Part shown: positions 63,336 to 64,000 of the stretch, piece by piece | How the letters are laid out: each line of letters begins with the position of its first letter | Position numbering within the stretch: position 1 is the first letter of the stretch | Origin: Hyphomicrobiales bacterium | GTDB taxonomy: Bacteria; Pseudomonadota; Alphaproteobacteria; Rhizobiales; Rhizobiaceae | Assembly: GCA_900470965.1 (NCBI GenBank) | Contig: UCCS01000002.1 | Location: 39,347-103,346, forward strand | Direction: 5' to 3' | Length of the DNA stretch: 64,000 bases | The notes under the pieces: generated by a model | Database searches by the model: none | The model's input: only the letters and a program-made list of their open reading frames with translations | What the model was told of the DNA's origin: nothing | Made by a program: the position numbers and the translations under genes

Positions 63336-64000
63336 TCATGCGGCATTGCGGGTGCCAAAGAAGCCGTGCAAAACGCGCCCCTCGGAAATGTCGGCCTTGT
63401 CCATCTGATCGACGATCTCGCCATTGCGCACGACGAACAGACGGTGGCTGAGGTTCAGCACTTCGGGGAGATCCGAACTGACGATCACGACCGCAGCGCC
63501 TGCTTCCGCCAGTTGCTTGATCACACCATAGACTTCCACGCGCGCCGACACGTCGATGCCGACGGTGGGTTCGTCAAACAGGAAGATGCGCGTATCGCGC
63601 GCCATCGCCTTGGCGATCATGATCTTCTGCTGGTTTCCGCCGGAATATTTGATGACGAATTTGTCCAGTTCGAGCGGACGCACGCGCAGGCGCTCGCCCA
63701 GCGTCTTTGCGAATTTGCGTTCCTTGCGGATCTTCAGCCAGCCGAAGCGCGACAGGAGGGATTGCCCGACCGTAGACAGGGTGAGGTTTTCGCAGGTCGG
63801 ACGCAACAGCATCAGCCCCTCGTTGCGGCGGTCGGAGGTGATGTAGGCCAGGCCCCGGTCGAGCATTCCGCGCGGCGATGGGGCCGAGACAGTATCGCCC
63901 TGCACCTGGACGACGCCCTCGCTGATCGGCTCCAGGCCGAAAACGGCGCGAATGATGTCCGATTTGCCGCAGCCGACCAGACCGGCAATGCCGACGACTT
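63336..64000 (-). CDS. ABC transporter ATPase, RbsA/MglA type, 3' part (cut by window edge)
   Basis: About 221 C-terminal residues are present. They are the second nucleotide-binding domain of a double-ATPase: GIAGLVGCGKSDIIRAVFG at the window edge is its degenerate Walker A. Then come AYITSDRRNEGL, the signature KYSGGNQQKIMIAKAMA, Walker B IFLFDEPTVGIDVSA and VSSDLPEV. The C-terminal helix ends HGFFGTRNAA. The protein continues beyond 64000. It powers the RbsC-like permease encoded 94 bases further on. Confidence 0.92.
   Translation of the reverse strand, partial: VVGIAGLVGCGKSDIIRAVFGLEPISEGVVQVQGDTVSAPSPRGMLDRGLAYITSDRRNEGLMLLRPTCENLTLSTVGQSLLSRFGWLKIRKERKFAKTLGERLRVRPLELDKFVIKYSGGNQQKIMIAKAMARDTRIFLFDEPTVGIDVSARVEVYGVIKQLAEAGAAVVIVSSDLPEVLNLSHRLFVVRNGEIVDQMDKADISEGRVLHGFFGTRNAA

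Noticed and set aside
1..64000. tRNA, rRNA, CRISPR arrays, riboswitches
   Set aside because: No clover-leaf ends, rRNA-like stretches, regularly spaced repeats or riboswitch-like leaders were noticed by eye; a covariance-model scan was not possible.

Overview
The window looks like accessory DNA (a megaplasmid, chromid or genomic island) from an alphaproteobacterium of the Rhizobium/Agrobacterium/Ensifer type. The evidence is high-GC coding sequence, many ABC, TRAP and TTT uptake systems next to small catabolic operons with their own LysR, LacI or MarR regulator, tight ATGA-type gene overlaps, and an iron-type TGA-N9-TCA box in front of a siderophore receptor. No rRNA, tRNA, CRISPR array or replication origin was seen. 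Gene remnants and gene-poor gaps mark the joints between modules (4.4-5.3, 17.7-18.5, 29.5, 31.4-32.1, 46.1-47.0 and 54.3-55.0 kb).

Layout. (1) 0-4.3 kb: start of an unknown protein, an OmpR-type response regulator and its histidine kinase, and divergently a membrane-anchored OB-fold protein and an MFS transporter. (2) 4.4-5.3 kb: a frameshifted ArsB-like permease stub and empty sequence. (3) 5.4-17.6 kb: a nine-gene, almost fully overlapping siderophore operon (ParB-fold serine-kinase-like protein, fold-III PLP decarboxylase, SbnA-like PLP synthase, opine dehydrogenase, one IucA/IucC-type synthetase, MFS exporter, FecB/FecCD/FecE-type importer) with a convergent TonB-dependent receptor. (4) 18.6-25.3 kb: a sugar ABC importer plus a GH3 beta-glucosidase, followed by a LysR regulator. 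(5) 26.4-31.4 kb: ketopantoate-reductase-like protein, aldehyde dehydrogenase, MarR regulator, ThDP enzyme. (6) 31.8-36.6 kb: a 195-bp Tn3-like miniature element, a frameshifted LacI regulator with a palindromic operator, two xylose-isomerase-like barrels and a Gfo/Idh/MocA oxidoreductase. (7) 36.8-46.1 kb: LysR regulator and a hydroxyacid catabolic operon with a complete TctCBA importer. (8) 47-54.3 kb: aromatic degradation (HpaB-type monooxygenase, FAD synthetase, flavin reductase, intradiol dioxygenase, cycloisomerase, SCP2-like protein, alpha/beta hydrolase, LysR). (9) 54.4-64 kb: scrambled phenol-hydroxylase remnants, a second FAD-synthetase-like gene, then a leftward operon with a second HpaB/flavin reductase pair, aldehyde dehydrogenase, RraA-like aldolase and the start of an RbsA/RbsC-type ABC importer.

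The most interesting part is the 5.4-17.6 kb siderophore locus. Its enzymes match, one for one, the chemistry needed for rhizobactin, an opine-type carboxylate siderophore reported from Rhizobium meliloti: O-phosphoserine supply, beta-replacement by the alpha-amine of lysine, decarboxylation to an ethylenediamine unit, reductive condensation with pyruvate, and acylation by a hydroxy acid. This assignment is inference from gene content and order; a staphyloferrin-B-like route to diaminopropionate is the main alternative.
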